64,000 nucleotides of DNA from an uncultured Lachnospiraceae bacterium. Its GTDB lineage: Bacteria > Bacillota > Clostridia > Lachnospirales > Lachnospiraceae. Where the stretch lies: the NCBI GenBank assembly GCA_934438085.1, contig CAKSBC010000001.1, positions 62,001-126,000 on the forward strand. The letters run 5' to 3'. Positions 24,618 to 34,193 of this stretch are shown here, one piece after another (position 1 is the stretch's first letter; every line of letters starts with the position of its first letter). The notes below the pieces were generated by a model, which saw only the letters and a program-made list of their open reading frames with translations, was not told the DNA's origin and did no database searches. A program made the translations under genes and the position numbers.

Positions 24618-26279
24618 TCAATCCTGTCTTGCCTGGATAGCTGCAAGAAGCGGCGGAATGAGCTGTTTTTTACGGCTTACAACTCCAGAAAGCACCGCAA
24701 TACCGTCCTGCGGCTCCACTCCGAACGCATCCTTTACTATCTCATCTGCATGCTTACCAAAAAACATAAGATCTGTGCTCTGAGACTTCATATCTGTAAA
24801 CATATAGAAAACAAGCGGAACGTTCTCCTTGCGGCAGGCCTCCGGCAGATAAGGACCTACAAGCTCCTCTGCGGCATGTCTGGAATTATCAGTCATGTAT
24901 ATGGACTGACCTGCTCCGAACTTAATGTCTCCGCTGCTGAAGGTCTTGAAATCAGAGCTGAATACATCCTCGGCATCTCTTCCGGAAAGATCCGCTCCTG
25001 CTTCAAACATCTGCTCCGCATAAGAAGGAATGTCTATACCGGATATCTTTGCAAGCTCATTTGCCGTAAATTCATCCAACATTGTAGATGTCGGCGAACG
25101 GAACATAAGTGTATCTGAAAGTATGGCAGAAAGCAGAAGTCCTGCAATCTCTTTTGAAGGCACCAGCCCCTGCTCATTGTACATTCTGTAAATGATAGTA
25201 GCCGTACATCCTACTGCCTCATTTCTGAAATATACAGGGCCGGAAGTCTCAATGCTTCCTATTCTGTGGTGATCAATTATCTCAAGTATCTCTGCCTGAT
25301 CAAGTCCGTCGACCGCCTGTATGCGTTCATTATGATCGACTAATATTACCTGCTTTCTGTGCAGATTAAGAAGATTTCTTCGGCTGACTACTCCGCAGTA
25401 TTTTCCGTCTCTGTCAATAATAGGGAAATATCTGAAACGAACCTTGGCCATGACCTTGCTGGCATCCTCTATAGGAGTATTAACACTGAACTTAATAAGA
25501 TCCTCCGTCATCATAAGGTGACGAACAGGAATCGCTGTTGTTATAAGTCTTGCTGCCGCATAGGTCTCATAAGGTGAAACCATGATGTCACAGCCCTTTT
25601 CCTTGGCATATGCAAGCATAGTCTTGGTTACAGGCGCTCCGCAGCATACCACTATCAGCTTCGCGCCCATTTCAATGGCGCAAAGCTGTGTCTCGTACTT
25701 ATTGGTTCCGAGAACTACATCGCCTTCCTTTATTATCTCTTCCATGATCTCGGGACTTGTACCTATGCAGACGCTGCCCTTTGAAATGCGTGAATTCTCA
25801 TCTCCTGCTATGAGCCTGGCATCAAGAGTTTTAAGGATGTTTGCGTAGCTTGTATCAGCTGCCGATAAAACCGAGGTATCGAAAAGCTCCATGTTGGAAT
25901 TTGCTATATCCTTAATGGTAATAAGACCCTGAAGCTCATTGTCTTCGTTTGTAATGCAGAGGGTATCTATCTCATCTGTACGCATGAGGCTCCAGGCATC
26001 ACGAATACTCGTCTCTCCATCTATGCCTGCCTGCTCTCTGATATCTATATCCTTGATCTGAGGACTTAGATCCGTGCAGAGTCTCGGTGCATCCATCCCG
26101 AAATAGTTGAGCACAAAGGCTGTCTCTCTGTTAATGTTTCCTGCACGGCGTGCTTCATAATTCCCGCAAAGCTTTCCGCCGTTTTTAAGCCATGTATATG
26201 CAAGTGCTGAACAAATAGAATCCGTATCAGGATTCTGATGTCCAACTATATTTATTCGGCGCATTGATCTGTAGCCCAT
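24618..26279 (-). CDS. ppaC: Family II manganese inorganic pyrophosphatase with CBS and DRTGG regulatory domains
   Basis: A 553-residue enzyme from the ATG at 26279 (AGAGG 6 nt upstream; the longer frame lacks a site). Order: DHH catalytic start with HQNPDTDS near residue 14, a first CBS motif, a DRTGG domain (about 115-230), a second CBS motif (FRYFPIIDRDGKYCGVVSRRNLL), then the DHH signature VDHNE and DHHRIG, and a C-terminal DHHA2 domain. It hydrolyses PPi, and in known CBS-PPases adenine nucleotides control activity through the CBS pair. Confidence 0.92.
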   Translation of the reverse strand: MGYRSMRRINIVGHQNPDTDSICSALAYTWLKNGGKLCGNYEARRAGNINRETAFVLNYFGMDAPRLCTDLSPQIKDIDIREQAGIDGETSIRDAWSLMRTDEIDTLCITNEDNELQGLITIKDIANSNMELFDTSVLSAADTSYANILKTLDARLIAGDENSRISKGSVCIGTSPEIMEEIIKEGDVVLGTNKYETQLCAIEMGAKLIVVCCGAPVTKTMLAYAKEKGCDIMVSPYETYAAARLITTAIPVRHLMMTEDLIKFSVNTPIEDASKVMAKVRFRYFPIIDRDGKYCGVVSRRNLLNLHRKQVILVDHNERIQAVDGLDQAEILEIIDHHRIGSIETSGPVYFRNEAVGCTATIIYRMYNEQGLVPSKEIAGLLLSAILSDTLMFRSPTSTMLDEFTANELAKISGIDIPSYAEQMFEAGADLSGRDAEDVFSSDFKTFSSGDIKFGAGQSIYMTDNSRHAAEELVGPYLPEACRKENVPLVFYMFTDMKSQSTDLMFFGKHADEIVKDAFGVEPQDGIAVLSGVVSRKKQLIPPLLAAIQARQD

Positions 26280-26476
26280 AATACCCCTCTTGCTTTCATA
26301 TGCGTATTTATTTTCATACAAAAGTTTGTTAGCAAATAATTGTAATAGCGAAGTTATTTTATCCGATTGAAATGATAATATCAAGTGATTATAATAACAT
26401 TTGAAAATCGGCCGACTAATTTTTTTATAGTAAGGTTATCTCCGATTTTTTTCGCAATACTTTTTCGGAGGGGGAC

Positions 26477-27016
26477 ATGAAGAAATACGCAGAGCTTTTT
26501 TTGATTTTCGCCAAAATCGGCGTTATGACGTTCGGAGGCGGTATGGCAATGCTTCCTATGCTTCAGCGCGAGATTATTGAAAACAAGCATTGGACAAGCG
26601 AGGATGAATTAGCTGATTACTATGCCATAGGTCAGTGCACACCCGGTATCATAGCCGTTAATACAGCAACATTCATAGGAAATAGCATCGCAGGACCGAT
26701 AGGCGGCATAATTGCGACACTCGGTGTTGTTTTTCCTTCACTTATAATAATAACTTTTCTTGCAAACATAATTCAGCGTTACTCTGAAATGCCTATAGTA
26801 AAAAGTGCTTTCGCAGGCATTCAGGTTGCTGTTTGCGTTCTCATTTTTAACTCCGTCATGAAGCTTGCCAAAAGATCTGTTATAGATAAGATAACTGCTT
26901 TCATATTCGCAGCTATCATTCTTGCCGGATACTTTTTAAATGAATCACCGGTTATATTCATTATTATAGCTGCTGTTGTCGGAATGCTTATTAAGCTTAA
27001 GGAGGTAAGAGCATAA
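26477..27016 (+). CDS. Chromate transporter family, first half-size subunit
   Basis: A 179-residue CHR-domain protein (PF02417) with about five membrane segments. The conserved N-terminal block FAKIGVMTFGGGMAMLPMLQREI and the AIGQCTPGIIAVNTATFIG block are intact. GGAGGGGG precedes the ATG. Firmicutes commonly encode short-chain CHR pairs that work together as an anion exporter; chromate itself need not be the physiological substrate. It overlaps the second subunit by one base. Confidence 0.88.
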   Translation: MKKYAELFLIFAKIGVMTFGGGMAMLPMLQREIIENKHWTSEDELADYYAIGQCTPGIIAVNTATFIGNSIAGPIGGIIATLGVVFPSLIIITFLANIIQRYSEMPIVKSAFAGIQVAVCVLIFNSVMKLAKRSVIDKITAFIFAAIILAGYFLNESPVIFIIIAAVVGMLIKLKEVRA

Positions 27017-27573
27017 TGAACATATATCTTCGCCTCATATATGAGTTTTTTAAGATAGGACTTTTCTCCATCGGCGGCGGTATGGCAACTCTGCCGTTCC
27101 TTGCTCACTTAGGAGAAAACACAGGCTGGTTCAGCTATGCCGACCTTATGAATATGCTTGCGGTATCAGAATCTACACCGGGTCCTATAGGCATTAACAT
27201 GGCGACCTATGTTGGCTTTTCTGTCGGCGGAATCACCGGCGGAATACTTGCAACCTTAGGTGAGGTAGCTCCGGCCATAATTATTATCCTTATCATAGCT
27301 TCCTTCCTGACAAAGTTCAGAGAAAACAAATATGTTGACAGCGCCTTTTACGGTCTTCGTCCTGCCTCAACTGGACTTATCGGTTCAGCCGGCCTCTCAA
27401 TAGTTATTGAAGTAATGTTCTCAGGAACAGGCACTCTCGGTATCAAGTGGAAGGCTGTTATATTAGCCCTTATAATATGGTTTCTCAGCAACAAGTTTAA
27501 ATACACCAAAAACTGGCACCCGATATGCTTCATCGGTATATGTGCAGTAGTTGGAATCGTACTTGGTTTCTGA
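27016..27573 (+). CDS. Chromate transporter family, second half-size subunit
   Basis: A 185-residue CHR-domain protein paralogous to its upstream neighbour: FFKIGLFSIGGGMATLPFLAH and AVSESTPGPIGINMATYVGF align with the same two blocks. Start and upstream stop overlap as TAATG, so subunits are probably made in equal amounts. A GGTTTTTTAAAAACC palindrome about 50 nt after the stop may help end transcription. Confidence 0.88.
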   Translation: MNIYLRLIYEFFKIGLFSIGGGMATLPFLAHLGENTGWFSYADLMNMLAVSESTPGPIGINMATYVGFSVGGITGGILATLGEVAPAIIIILIIASFLTKFRENKYVDSAFYGLRPASTGLIGSAGLSIVIEVMFSGTGTLGIKWKAVILALIIWFLSNKFKYTKNWHPICFIGICAVVGIVLGF

Positions 27574-27689
27574 TCATATCATGTTACACCAGGACGTCGT
27601 TTGTATCATCCTGACATCGGTTTTTTAAAAACCTATTGTATGTTTCTAAACATCGTGTTATCTTATCTTCAATAAACAGGAGGTATGAT

Positions 27690-28373
27690 ATGAACGCAAT
27701 TGATCAGAACATTAACATAAATGCAAATACAGATATATACCTTAAATCTCTCATTGAGAGCTCCAGACACAAAACCGAAAGAAAACCTATATCGGAAATC
27801 ATTGCAAAGGTGATCCGAGTACTCACTATTCCTCCGATCATAATTTCAGCGCTGCTCATACTGCTTTTTGCGAATAATACCGGTGTATTTAACAGTCTTT
27901 CGGAGCTCTTGATCTCAGTAACATTCTTCGGTATAGTTCCCGTACTTGCATATCCGGTATCACACATAATTCCAAATATACGCGAAAAAGGCCGTGACGG
28001 ACAGCGTGCTCTGGCATTCGTTTTTACAATATTGGGATATATTTTTGCAGTTATCTACAGTCTCGGTACACAGACTTCAAACGGTCTAAAGTTTATCTGT
28101 GTCACCTACCTGATGTCAGCACTGTTCCTTGTTGTATTTAATAAGCTTCTGCACATAAAGGCAAGCGGTCATGCCTGCAGTACCGTAGGTCCTCTTACAC
28201 TTGCTGTTTACTACCTCGGGATCCATGCACTGCCTGTATCAGTTATCACAGCACTCCTTACAGCATGGTCATCGGTTAAATTAAAAAGACACACTGTAAG
28301 CGACCTTTTCTTCGGTGCCTTCGTGTGCCTTCCGGGTTCAATATTAGCTTATATCATCGTATACGTGCTTTAA
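27690..28373 (+). CDS. PAP2-superfamily integral membrane protein
   Basis: A 227-residue protein from the ATG at 27690, preceded by a consensus AGGAGGT; a longer frame 18 codons upstream has no site. A soluble N-terminus of about 50 residues (asparagine-rich at first) is followed by about five hydrophobic segments. KASGHACSTVGP and LKRHTVSDLFFG recall the SGH and SRxxxHxxxD PAP2 motifs, although the first Lys/Arg-rich motif is not obvious, so phosphatase activity is uncertain. Confidence 0.6.
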   Translation: MNAIDQNININANTDIYLKSLIESSRHKTERKPISEIIAKVIRVLTIPPIIISALLILLFANNTGVFNSLSELLISVTFFGIVPVLAYPVSHIIPNIREKGRDGQRALAFVFTILGYIFAVIYSLGTQTSNGLKFICVTYLMSALFLVVFNKLLHIKASGHACSTVGPLTLAVYYLGIHALPVSVITALLTAWSSVKLKRHTVSDLFFGAFVCLPGSILAYIIVYVL

Positions 28374-28393
28374 AAATTTCTCTTCCCTTTATG

Positions 28394-28431
28394 ATGCAGG
28401 CTTTTGTCATTGATGTGCAAAAGACCTGCAT
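28394..28431 (+). terminator. Probable terminator after the PAP2 gene
   Basis: ATGCAGGCTTTTG pairs with CAAAAGaCCTGCAT (one bulge) around a short loop and is followed by TATTATTTAT. It lies between the convergent PAP2 and CpcT-like genes. The U-run is weak. Confidence 0.55.
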
Positions 28432-28515
28432 TATTATTTATGCCAAGCCCTTATTATAAAGATTATATGACAAAACTCTAACAGCCTAAATTCAATCTCA
28501 ACCTAATCCGAGCAT

Positions 28516-29064
28516 TTATACTCTCTTATAAATAATCGGATCATCATAGCCGAAGGTTCGCTTTCCGTTCACCTCCATGCTTTCTAAAAACTCAAGACAT
28601 TCCTCTGAGAATTTCTCCCAAAGCTTAAACTGCATAACCGGAGTGAATTGACTTACACTTCCTCCCTCCCATACGCCGTCCTTTTCATGATAAAGCGCAG
28701 GTGTAAACTTTGCAGATACTTTAAGCTCGAAATAATCTACTTCTTTCATAGAAGCATAGGTAAATGAATTCTTATCCTCACCTTCCGGAATATCATAAGA
28801 AGTAAGCAGCACACCGTCACTTTCATTTGTGAAAAGGAAAAGATGCGAAGATGCATGCTTATTGCCGTTCGTTTCGTAATAGCTTTCTTCTACAAGAAAT
28901 TTCCCTTTAAAGCCATCCGGAAGTCCCTTTATCTTATCATTGCAAACAGTATTGACATGCTCTGCATAAGGAAATACATTTCCTTCCTTCTGCATCCTGA
29001 CAAACTGTTCCTTATTATTAAAATTTCCTGTAATTAAATTCAAAAATCTTTCAAGATCAGACAT
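28516..29064 (-). CDS. Small cytosolic protein, possibly CpcT/CpeT-like
   Basis: A 182-residue soluble protein that I do not firmly recognise. The start SDLERFLNLITGNFNNKEQF and the following FLVEESYYETN...HASSHLFLFT recall the CpcT/CpeT (DUF1001) beta-barrel pattern, in which a gel-forming barrel binds a bilin or other small ligand. Phycobilin attachment makes no sense here, so at most the fold is shared. It stands alone next to the Fic gene and marks the edge of the defence region. Confidence 0.5.
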   Translation of the reverse strand: MSDLERFLNLITGNFNNKEQFVRMQKEGNVFPYAEHVNTVCNDKIKGLPDGFKGKFLVEESYYETNGNKHASSHLFLFTNESDGVLLTSYDIPEGEDKNSFTYASMKEVDYFELKVSAKFTPALYHEKDGVWEGGSVSQFTPVMQFKLWEKFSEECLEFLESMEVNGKRTFGYDDPIIYKRV

Positions 29065-29111
29065 ATCAATACTCCTGTTTTCTAAAAATATATTATCTAA
29101 CAGTTTATATT

Positions 29112-29936
29112 CTATTTCAAAATCCCGCTTATATGCATCTTACGATTACTTAGCGTATGCTTCTCATCAAGAATAAGGTTTCTTAAGAATAGTTCAAGAT
29201 ACTCCGTAGTTTTATGAATACCCGATTTCAAATCATTATAATTAGCTCTTACTAATGAATTACGAAAATACCATGCATTCTCAGCAAAAATGTCATTTGT
29301 AGTATCAAATCCTAATGTTCGGAGATATTTGATAAAAAATACTGCCGTAGTTCTGGTATTACCTTCACAAAACGGATGTATCTGCCAGAGTCCGGCTATA
29401 AATACCGCCAAATGATGAATAATCTCATCCATTGAAAGATTGTTATATGAGAAGTTTTTTTCCTGCGAGAAATCATAATCTAATGTAGCTCTCAACTCTG
29501 AAGCACTGCCATAGATCACTGTCGCGCCATCCAACACCCATTCTTTTTTAGTAATATTATATTCTCTAATACTTCCGGCATGAGGATAAATGCCCGTGAA
29601 CAGCTTTCTGTGAATCGCTATATACTCATTCGGTGTAAAGCTGAATGCACGTTCAGACAAAAGCTCAGCTATCCTGATTGATACTTTATCAGCTTCCTCT
29701 GTGCGGTTTTCCGTATCTTCAGCAGGATTCTCTTCGTAGTAAGTTTGTAAAAGGGCATTAGCCTCTTCAAAAGTGATTTCGCCTTCAATATTTCTTACTG
29801 CAGTATGAATCAAATACTCTGATGTTTTCAATCCGTCAACATCCTGCAGGCCGATTGCGGTATTCCAGGCATAACCTTTATCACGCTTCCCGGGTTCAGA
29901 TTCTGTCATGTATTCCTTAAACGGATCTTTGTTCAC
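29112..29936 (-). CDS. Fic-family protein next to hsdR, with a divergent active-site motif
   Basis: A 274-residue Fic-domain protein. The core motif is HPFCEGNTRTTAVF (His187 to Phe200): catalytic His and the GN-R frame are kept, but GNTR replaces GNGR. An N-terminal helix (about residues 48-70, IEGEITFEEAN ending TYYEEN) fits the [S/T]xxxE[G/N] inhibitory motif and looks like a built-in VbhA-type antitoxin. Fic enzymes transfer AMP or other groups to proteins. It lies 95 nt downstream of hsdR and may be co-transcribed. It is unlike the two identical Fic proteins at 36.9 and 40.2 kb. Confidence 0.8.
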   Translation of the reverse strand: MNKDPFKEYMTESEPGKRDKGYAWNTAIGLQDVDGLKTSEYLIHTAVRNIEGEITFEEANALLQTYYEENPAEDTENRTEEADKVSIRIAELLSERAFSFTPNEYIAIHRKLFTGIYPHAGSIREYNITKKEWVLDGATVIYGSASELRATLDYDFSQEKNFSYNNLSMDEIIHHLAVFIAGLWQIHPFCEGNTRTTAVFFIKYLRTLGFDTTNDIFAENAWYFRNSLVRANYNDLKSGIHKTTEYLELFLRNLILDEKHTLSNRKMHISGILK

Positions 29937-30031
29937 TAAATATTACCTCTCTATTATATTTATTCGGATTCTTTTTCGTTTAACTCACGCAAATATAAAA
30001 CCCATTCATTCACATTAATAGATAATCTGAT

Positions 30032-33000
30032 TTAAGCTGCATTTGCATTTATTTCATTAATAGTGTTCATTATTCCTTCAAAGACATCCATACGGCTCTC
30101 AAAAATCTCGACAATGCTTCCTCTATCAGTGAACGGAGTTTCACGCAGTACGCTTCTGTCTTTAAGCATTCCATTATGAATAATATACTCTACGATCTGA
30201 TTGACAAAATATATCTGTCTGCTGTCTAAGCTTGTGTCAGATAAATATTCTGAAAATGCTTCCTTGGCTGCATTCATATCAAGTCCGACAATGCTTCTGA
30301 CAAACTCTCCTAGCGGAATACTTCCTATTTCCTGTTCATAGTCATCCTTTGAACCGACCTCGCTCCAAAGTATCCTTTCAAGATTTTCCATATCCCCATC
30401 GGTAAGCGGTTTATTCATCTTAAGCTTTGCTATAGAAATATTATCCTGATGCTGTCTTATATAAAACTCAGCTTTAGCCTTATAGTTTTTGAGATCATCA
30501 TTTTCAAGCTCTGATTCATTCCAATCTAAAGAAAGAATTTCATCATCAAAGTTTGTAATATAAATATAACCTGGATTCTTCTCTATAAACTTCATAAGAT
30601 CTCTTAAGCATTCTCTTATATGCTCGAAATCACCTATATCCGCTCTTTCAATAAGATCTGTATTAAGTATATTATTTACAAGCTCAGATTGTGCCTGTAT
30701 CTCAGGAATATTTGCAACACTTGCGATGCCTTCAACTCTTTTCCTAAGATCAGTTTTACCTCTTCTATATGGCTTTCCGGCAAGTTCGGCAAGTTCAAGT
30801 GCATAAATAAGCGCATCAAACCTGAGAGCATCCACATCCTCACTATCAGGAAGAATAAGCGGAGCAAGCTCTTCTCTTATAATCAGCGTATCTTCAAAAT
30901 TTATTGCCTGATAGCTGTTTTCAACAGAATACAGCTCAACATACTTTAAGTGCTGTCTTACCGCAAAGCTGTCCTCAGGCTTTGGCAGCTCTCTGACCTT
31001 TTCAATGAGCTCTGCAACCAGTCTTTTTCTTAGGTCCTTAAGCATTTCGGTCTGATATTCTATGCTCTGTAATTTATAAGCGATATCAAACTTAAGTCCA
31101 AATAGTGCGCCCTGCAATGCTAAAGAATTTGCACTGGCTTTGCCTTTATTAAGTCTAAAGAATTCAAAATTTCCGCAGAAATCAAAGATATAGAACTTGT
31201 CCTTATCCGCTCCGTCAATAAGCCCTGTACAAAGTCTGGTTCCTCTTCCGATCATCTGCCAGAACTTTGCTTTACTCATAACCTTTTTGAAAAATACAAG
31301 GTTCAGAATTTCCGGAACATCAATACCGGTATCCAGCATATCAACTGATATAACTATCTGCGGAAGCTTCTTTGGATTCGAAAACTCATCTATCACACTC
31401 TGTGCATACTTTGTCTGATTATCAACGACAGTAGCAAAACCGTTTAAATGAGGATATTCCTTATTGAATATCTCAAGAATCTTATTTGCATGATTATGAT
31501 TTTTCGCAAAAATAATGGTTTTTCCTATTTTCTGGCCATAATCTATCTTTATACCATTATCCATAACAGTATGAAGCACTTGCTTAATTGTATCTTCATT
31601 AAATATCCAGGTGTTAAGCGCTGATGAGCTTATAGCTTCAGGAATATTGTCATCATATGCAAAGGTTTTTTCATACTGTTCTTTATCTGTCTCTGAAAGC
31701 TCATCATAAACGATTCCGTTTTCTATAAACTTAAGCTTTGTCTCAACAGATAAATAATCTACCAAATATCCATCTTTTACTGCCTGAGCAAGATCATAGC
31801 CGTATGTCGGTACACCATTTTCAAGCTCAAATACCTCATAGGTATTTTTGTCGATTTCATCCTTAGGAGTAGCTGTAAGTCCAACAAGCGGAGCATCAAA
31901 ATAATCAAAAATATCTCTGTATTTATTGTAAATAGATCTGTGCGCCTCATCACATATGATCAGATCAAAATGTCCGCTTGAAAAAATCTTTCCATCATCA
32001 TCCTTAACAGTGTCAATACATCTGATCATTGTCTGATATGTCGAAAAGACGCAGTGCGCATTATAATTATCTTTTTCTTCACTGACATTAGTGCAGGAAA
32101 GATTCGGCATAAGATTGACAAAATTTCTTTTTGCCTGAACTACAAGTGACGTCCTGTCAGCTAAAAACAATATGTTCTTGACCCAGCCGGCATTTAATAA
32201 AATATCGCATAATGCAATAACAGTTCTCGTTTTACCGGAACCGGTAGCCATGACAAGAAGTGCCTTGCGGCGATTTTTTGAATCAAAACTGTCACATACA
32301 GCTTTGATTGCTGATTCCTGATAATATCTTCCTGCAATATTTTTATCTACACTGACATTTTTAAGTCCGGTCCTCATCGTCCTTAAATTAAACAGCTTTT
32401 CCAAATCACGCTTGGAATATATCACCGAACATTTTCTCTCAGGATACTGTCCGTCAATAATACGAGTCTCAAAGCCGTTTGTAAGGAAGATGACCGGCCT
32501 TCTTTTATATTTCTGTTCTAATATATCTGCATAAAGCTTCGCTTGCTGTCTGCCTACTGCAACATCGGCACATGTTCTTTTTGCTTCAATAACTGCAAGC
32601 GGTCTGTGTGAATCATCAAACAAAACATAGTCTGCATATCCGGTGCCGGATTGATTCGGCATCCCTGAAAGCTCAAATTCATTAAACCAGTCCTTATTAA
32701 GAGTCCAACCGGCATCCATGAGCATTGAATCAATATAGAGCCTTCTTGTCTTATATTCAGAAAAATCCAAAGGTTTCTGAACATACCCCGGCTGCTGCTC
32801 AGCTCTCTTAGCAGAAAGCTCATCTTTAAGTCTTGCATTTTCATCAATAAGCTTCTGAAGATCAAGCTGCGTTTTTTCTATTTCAGCCTGTTTCTTCTCA
32901 AGCTCAGCTTTTACTGATTCATTTTCAGTTTTTGATTTACCTGATTTCTTGGCTCTTTCTATTCTTGCATTGATGATTCCTTCATCAAAGCTGCGCTCGG

Positions 33001-33391
33001 TATAGTTGTCTGAATAGCAATAAGCTATGAAATCCAGAAATATAAAAAGATTTTCAAGACACAAAAATGCCTCGTCACGTCCCAGCTTCTTTCCGGCGTG
33101 AGCGGCATTATTTCCTGTCTTACGGATATATTCCATTCTTTTTAATAGATCTTTTCCGACTATCTGCCTGAATTCTTCCTCACTCATAAGACTCTGCAGA
33201 TTGTCCTGATATGGCTTTTCAAGTGCATCATCTACTGAATACATCCATTTTATGGCGAACTCCATCGCCCTGCGGCAATTCATGATACAAGCCTCAGGAT
33301 CAAGAAGAACTATTTTCTCTGCAGAAACAGCCACATCAGCAAATGCCGAGAATCTGGCTTCCTCTTTCAGGTAATCAAAGTTCGTTATCAT
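30032..33391 (-). CDS. hsdR: Type I restriction endonuclease subunit R
   Basis: A 1119-residue motor/nuclease subunit from the ATG at 33391 (GGAG 6 nt upstream). Order: DUF4145-like N-terminal domain (1-130), coiled coil (about 145-200), PD-(D/E)xK nuclease with Asp254, Glu269, Lys271 (IEAK), helicase with Walker A GSGKT at 384-388, DEAH at 481-484, LTATP near 507 and motif VI-like QMIGRGTRLC near 700. It translocates DNA and cuts when bound to HsdM/HsdS. It is separated from hsdM by the duplicated hsdS region and a toxin-antitoxin pair, and has its own extended -10 promoter. Confidence 0.95.
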   Translation of the reverse strand: MITNFDYLKEEARFSAFADVAVSAEKIVLLDPEACIMNCRRAMEFAIKWMYSVDDALEKPYQDNLQSLMSEEEFRQIVGKDLLKRMEYIRKTGNNAAHAGKKLGRDEAFLCLENLFIFLDFIAYCYSDNYTERSFDEGIINARIERAKKSGKSKTENESVKAELEKKQAEIEKTQLDLQKLIDENARLKDELSAKRAEQQPGYVQKPLDFSEYKTRRLYIDSMLMDAGWTLNKDWFNEFELSGMPNQSGTGYADYVLFDDSHRPLAVIEAKRTCADVAVGRQQAKLYADILEQKYKRRPVIFLTNGFETRIIDGQYPERKCSVIYSKRDLEKLFNLRTMRTGLKNVSVDKNIAGRYYQESAIKAVCDSFDSKNRRKALLVMATGSGKTRTVIALCDILLNAGWVKNILFLADRTSLVVQAKRNFVNLMPNLSCTNVSEEKDNYNAHCVFSTYQTMIRCIDTVKDDDGKIFSSGHFDLIICDEAHRSIYNKYRDIFDYFDAPLVGLTATPKDEIDKNTYEVFELENGVPTYGYDLAQAVKDGYLVDYLSVETKLKFIENGIVYDELSETDKEQYEKTFAYDDNIPEAISSSALNTWIFNEDTIKQVLHTVMDNGIKIDYGQKIGKTIIFAKNHNHANKILEIFNKEYPHLNGFATVVDNQTKYAQSVIDEFSNPKKLPQIVISVDMLDTGIDVPEILNLVFFKKVMSKAKFWQMIGRGTRLCTGLIDGADKDKFYIFDFCGNFEFFRLNKGKASANSLALQGALFGLKFDIAYKLQSIEYQTEMLKDLRKRLVAELIEKVRELPKPEDSFAVRQHLKYVELYSVENSYQAINFEDTLIIREELAPLILPDSEDVDALRFDALIYALELAELAGKPYRRGKTDLRKRVEGIASVANIPEIQAQSELVNNILNTDLIERADIGDFEHIRECLRDLMKFIEKNPGYIYITNFDDEILSLDWNESELENDDLKNYKAKAEFYIRQHQDNISIAKLKMNKPLTDGDMENLERILWSEVGSKDDYEQEIGSIPLGEFVRSIVGLDMNAAKEAFSEYLSDTSLDSRQIYFVNQIVEYIIHNGMLKDRSVLRETPFTDRGSIVEIFESRMDVFEGIMNTINEINANAA

Positions 33392-33427
33392 AATCAACTC
33401 CGAAAACAATACTTAAAACTCATACTG

Positions 33428-33436
33428 ATTATAGCA
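33428..33436 (-). promoter_or_regulatory. Extended -10 promoter of hsdR
   Basis: Minus-strand TGCTATAAT lies about 40 nt upstream of the hsdR ATG. No good -35 was seen, but the TGn extension can compensate. It allows hsdR expression independently of hsdM/hsdS. Confidence 0.5.
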
Positions 33437-33531
33437 TATTCACAACAAAGACTGTTTATTATGTTTTGGTGACGGTCAAATTTCTGAAACACTTGCGTGT
33501 ACAATTACAATTCGACCTCTTTTCTTTGCAT

Positions 33532-33557
33532 AAAAAAAGAGCGTTTTTTTAACGCTC
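33532..33557 (-). terminator. Strong terminator after the toxin gene
   Basis: Minus-strand GAGCGTT pairs with AACGCTC around AAAAA and is followed by seven T. It is placed directly after the stop of the toxin-like gene at 33559 and isolates the toxin-antitoxin pair from hsdR. Confidence 0.85.
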
Positions 33558-33558
33558 C

Positions 33559-33954
33559 TTAAAGATTTTCTGTAATATCTTCAATTGTTTCCAATTGTTT
33601 TATCAATTCCAGTAATTGTATGAATAGCTCAACTGAAACATTTCCAATAACCATATAATCAAGCTCTGATTTCCTGAAATAATAGAATTGATCAGCTTTT
33701 ATATAACCGCCTTTTGCATTTCCATTTCTTACATTTTCATCGTTGTGAGAAATCTCAAGATTGCCCGGAAATTTTAATTTTCTACGTTTATGTTCTTCCG
33801 AATGGAAAGATGACATAACATTGCAAACAATATCATATGGTAAACCTTGTATATTTCCATTATCTATACTTAGCACTACAAATGAATGACGGTTTAAGTC
33901 AATTCCATGGCTTTTATATTGTTTTACTAATATTATGTCACCAACTTTACACAT
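33559..33954 (-). CDS. PemK/MazF-like or related toxin of a type II toxin-antitoxin pair
   Basis: A 131-residue protein beginning MCKVGDIILVKQYKSHGIDLNRHSFVVLS, a small SH3-like start (GDIILV...HSFVVL) of the PemK/MazF or TA-associated PemK-like type. Such proteins are usually mRNA endonucleases. The middle (KAGGYIKADQFYYFRK-like region) also fits that beta-barrel fold. Its ATG directly abuts the stop of the 54-residue upstream ORF (TAAATG), the typical antitoxin-toxin coupling, and a strong terminator follows. Assignment rests on organisation and N-terminal pattern, so it is moderate. Confidence 0.62.
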   Translation of the reverse strand: MCKVGDIILVKQYKSHGIDLNRHSFVVLSIDNGNIQGLPYDIVCNVMSSFHSEEHKRRKLKFPGNLEISHNDENVRNGNAKGGYIKADQFYYFRKSELDYMVIGNVSVELFIQLLELIKQLETIEDITENL

Positions 33955-34119
33955 TTATTTACGTTCTCCTGCTTTTGTTACTGTCACTAACTTCTCATTG
34001 TTTAATACATCATCACTCCAGGAAATAGGAATGATATCTTTTAATGCTTCTGTTGTTGATATGGTCATTCTCTTTTTGTTTTCAAGAATGCTCATATCGA
34101 AATGTGGATATTCTTTCAT
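33955..34119 (-). CDS. 54-residue antitoxin-like protein
   Basis: A short ORF from ATG 34119 with AAGGAGA 6-8 nt upstream. It is acidic/basic mixed, begins MKEYPHFDMSILENKKRM and contains TISTTEALKDIIPISWSDDVL, ending in VTKAGERK. Its stop is contiguous with the start of the toxin-like gene. Size, order and coupling point to a cognate antitoxin, perhaps wrapping the toxin instead of binding DNA, since no helix-turn-helix is obvious. Confidence 0.6.
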   Translation of the reverse strand: MKEYPHFDMSILENKKRMTISTTEALKDIIPISWSDDVLNNEKLVTVTKAGERK

Positions 34120-34148
34120 GGCATTCTCCTTTCATTACTGTGTTAATA

Positions 34149-34157
34149 ATTATAGCA
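34149..34157 (-). promoter_or_regulatory. Extended -10 promoter of the toxin-antitoxin pair
   Basis: Minus-strand TGCTATAAT, identical to the element before hsdR, lies about 30 nt upstream of the antitoxin ATG. Confidence 0.5.
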
Positions 34158-34193
34158 TACCAAATCAAGAATAGTGTATTTTTACTTATTTTT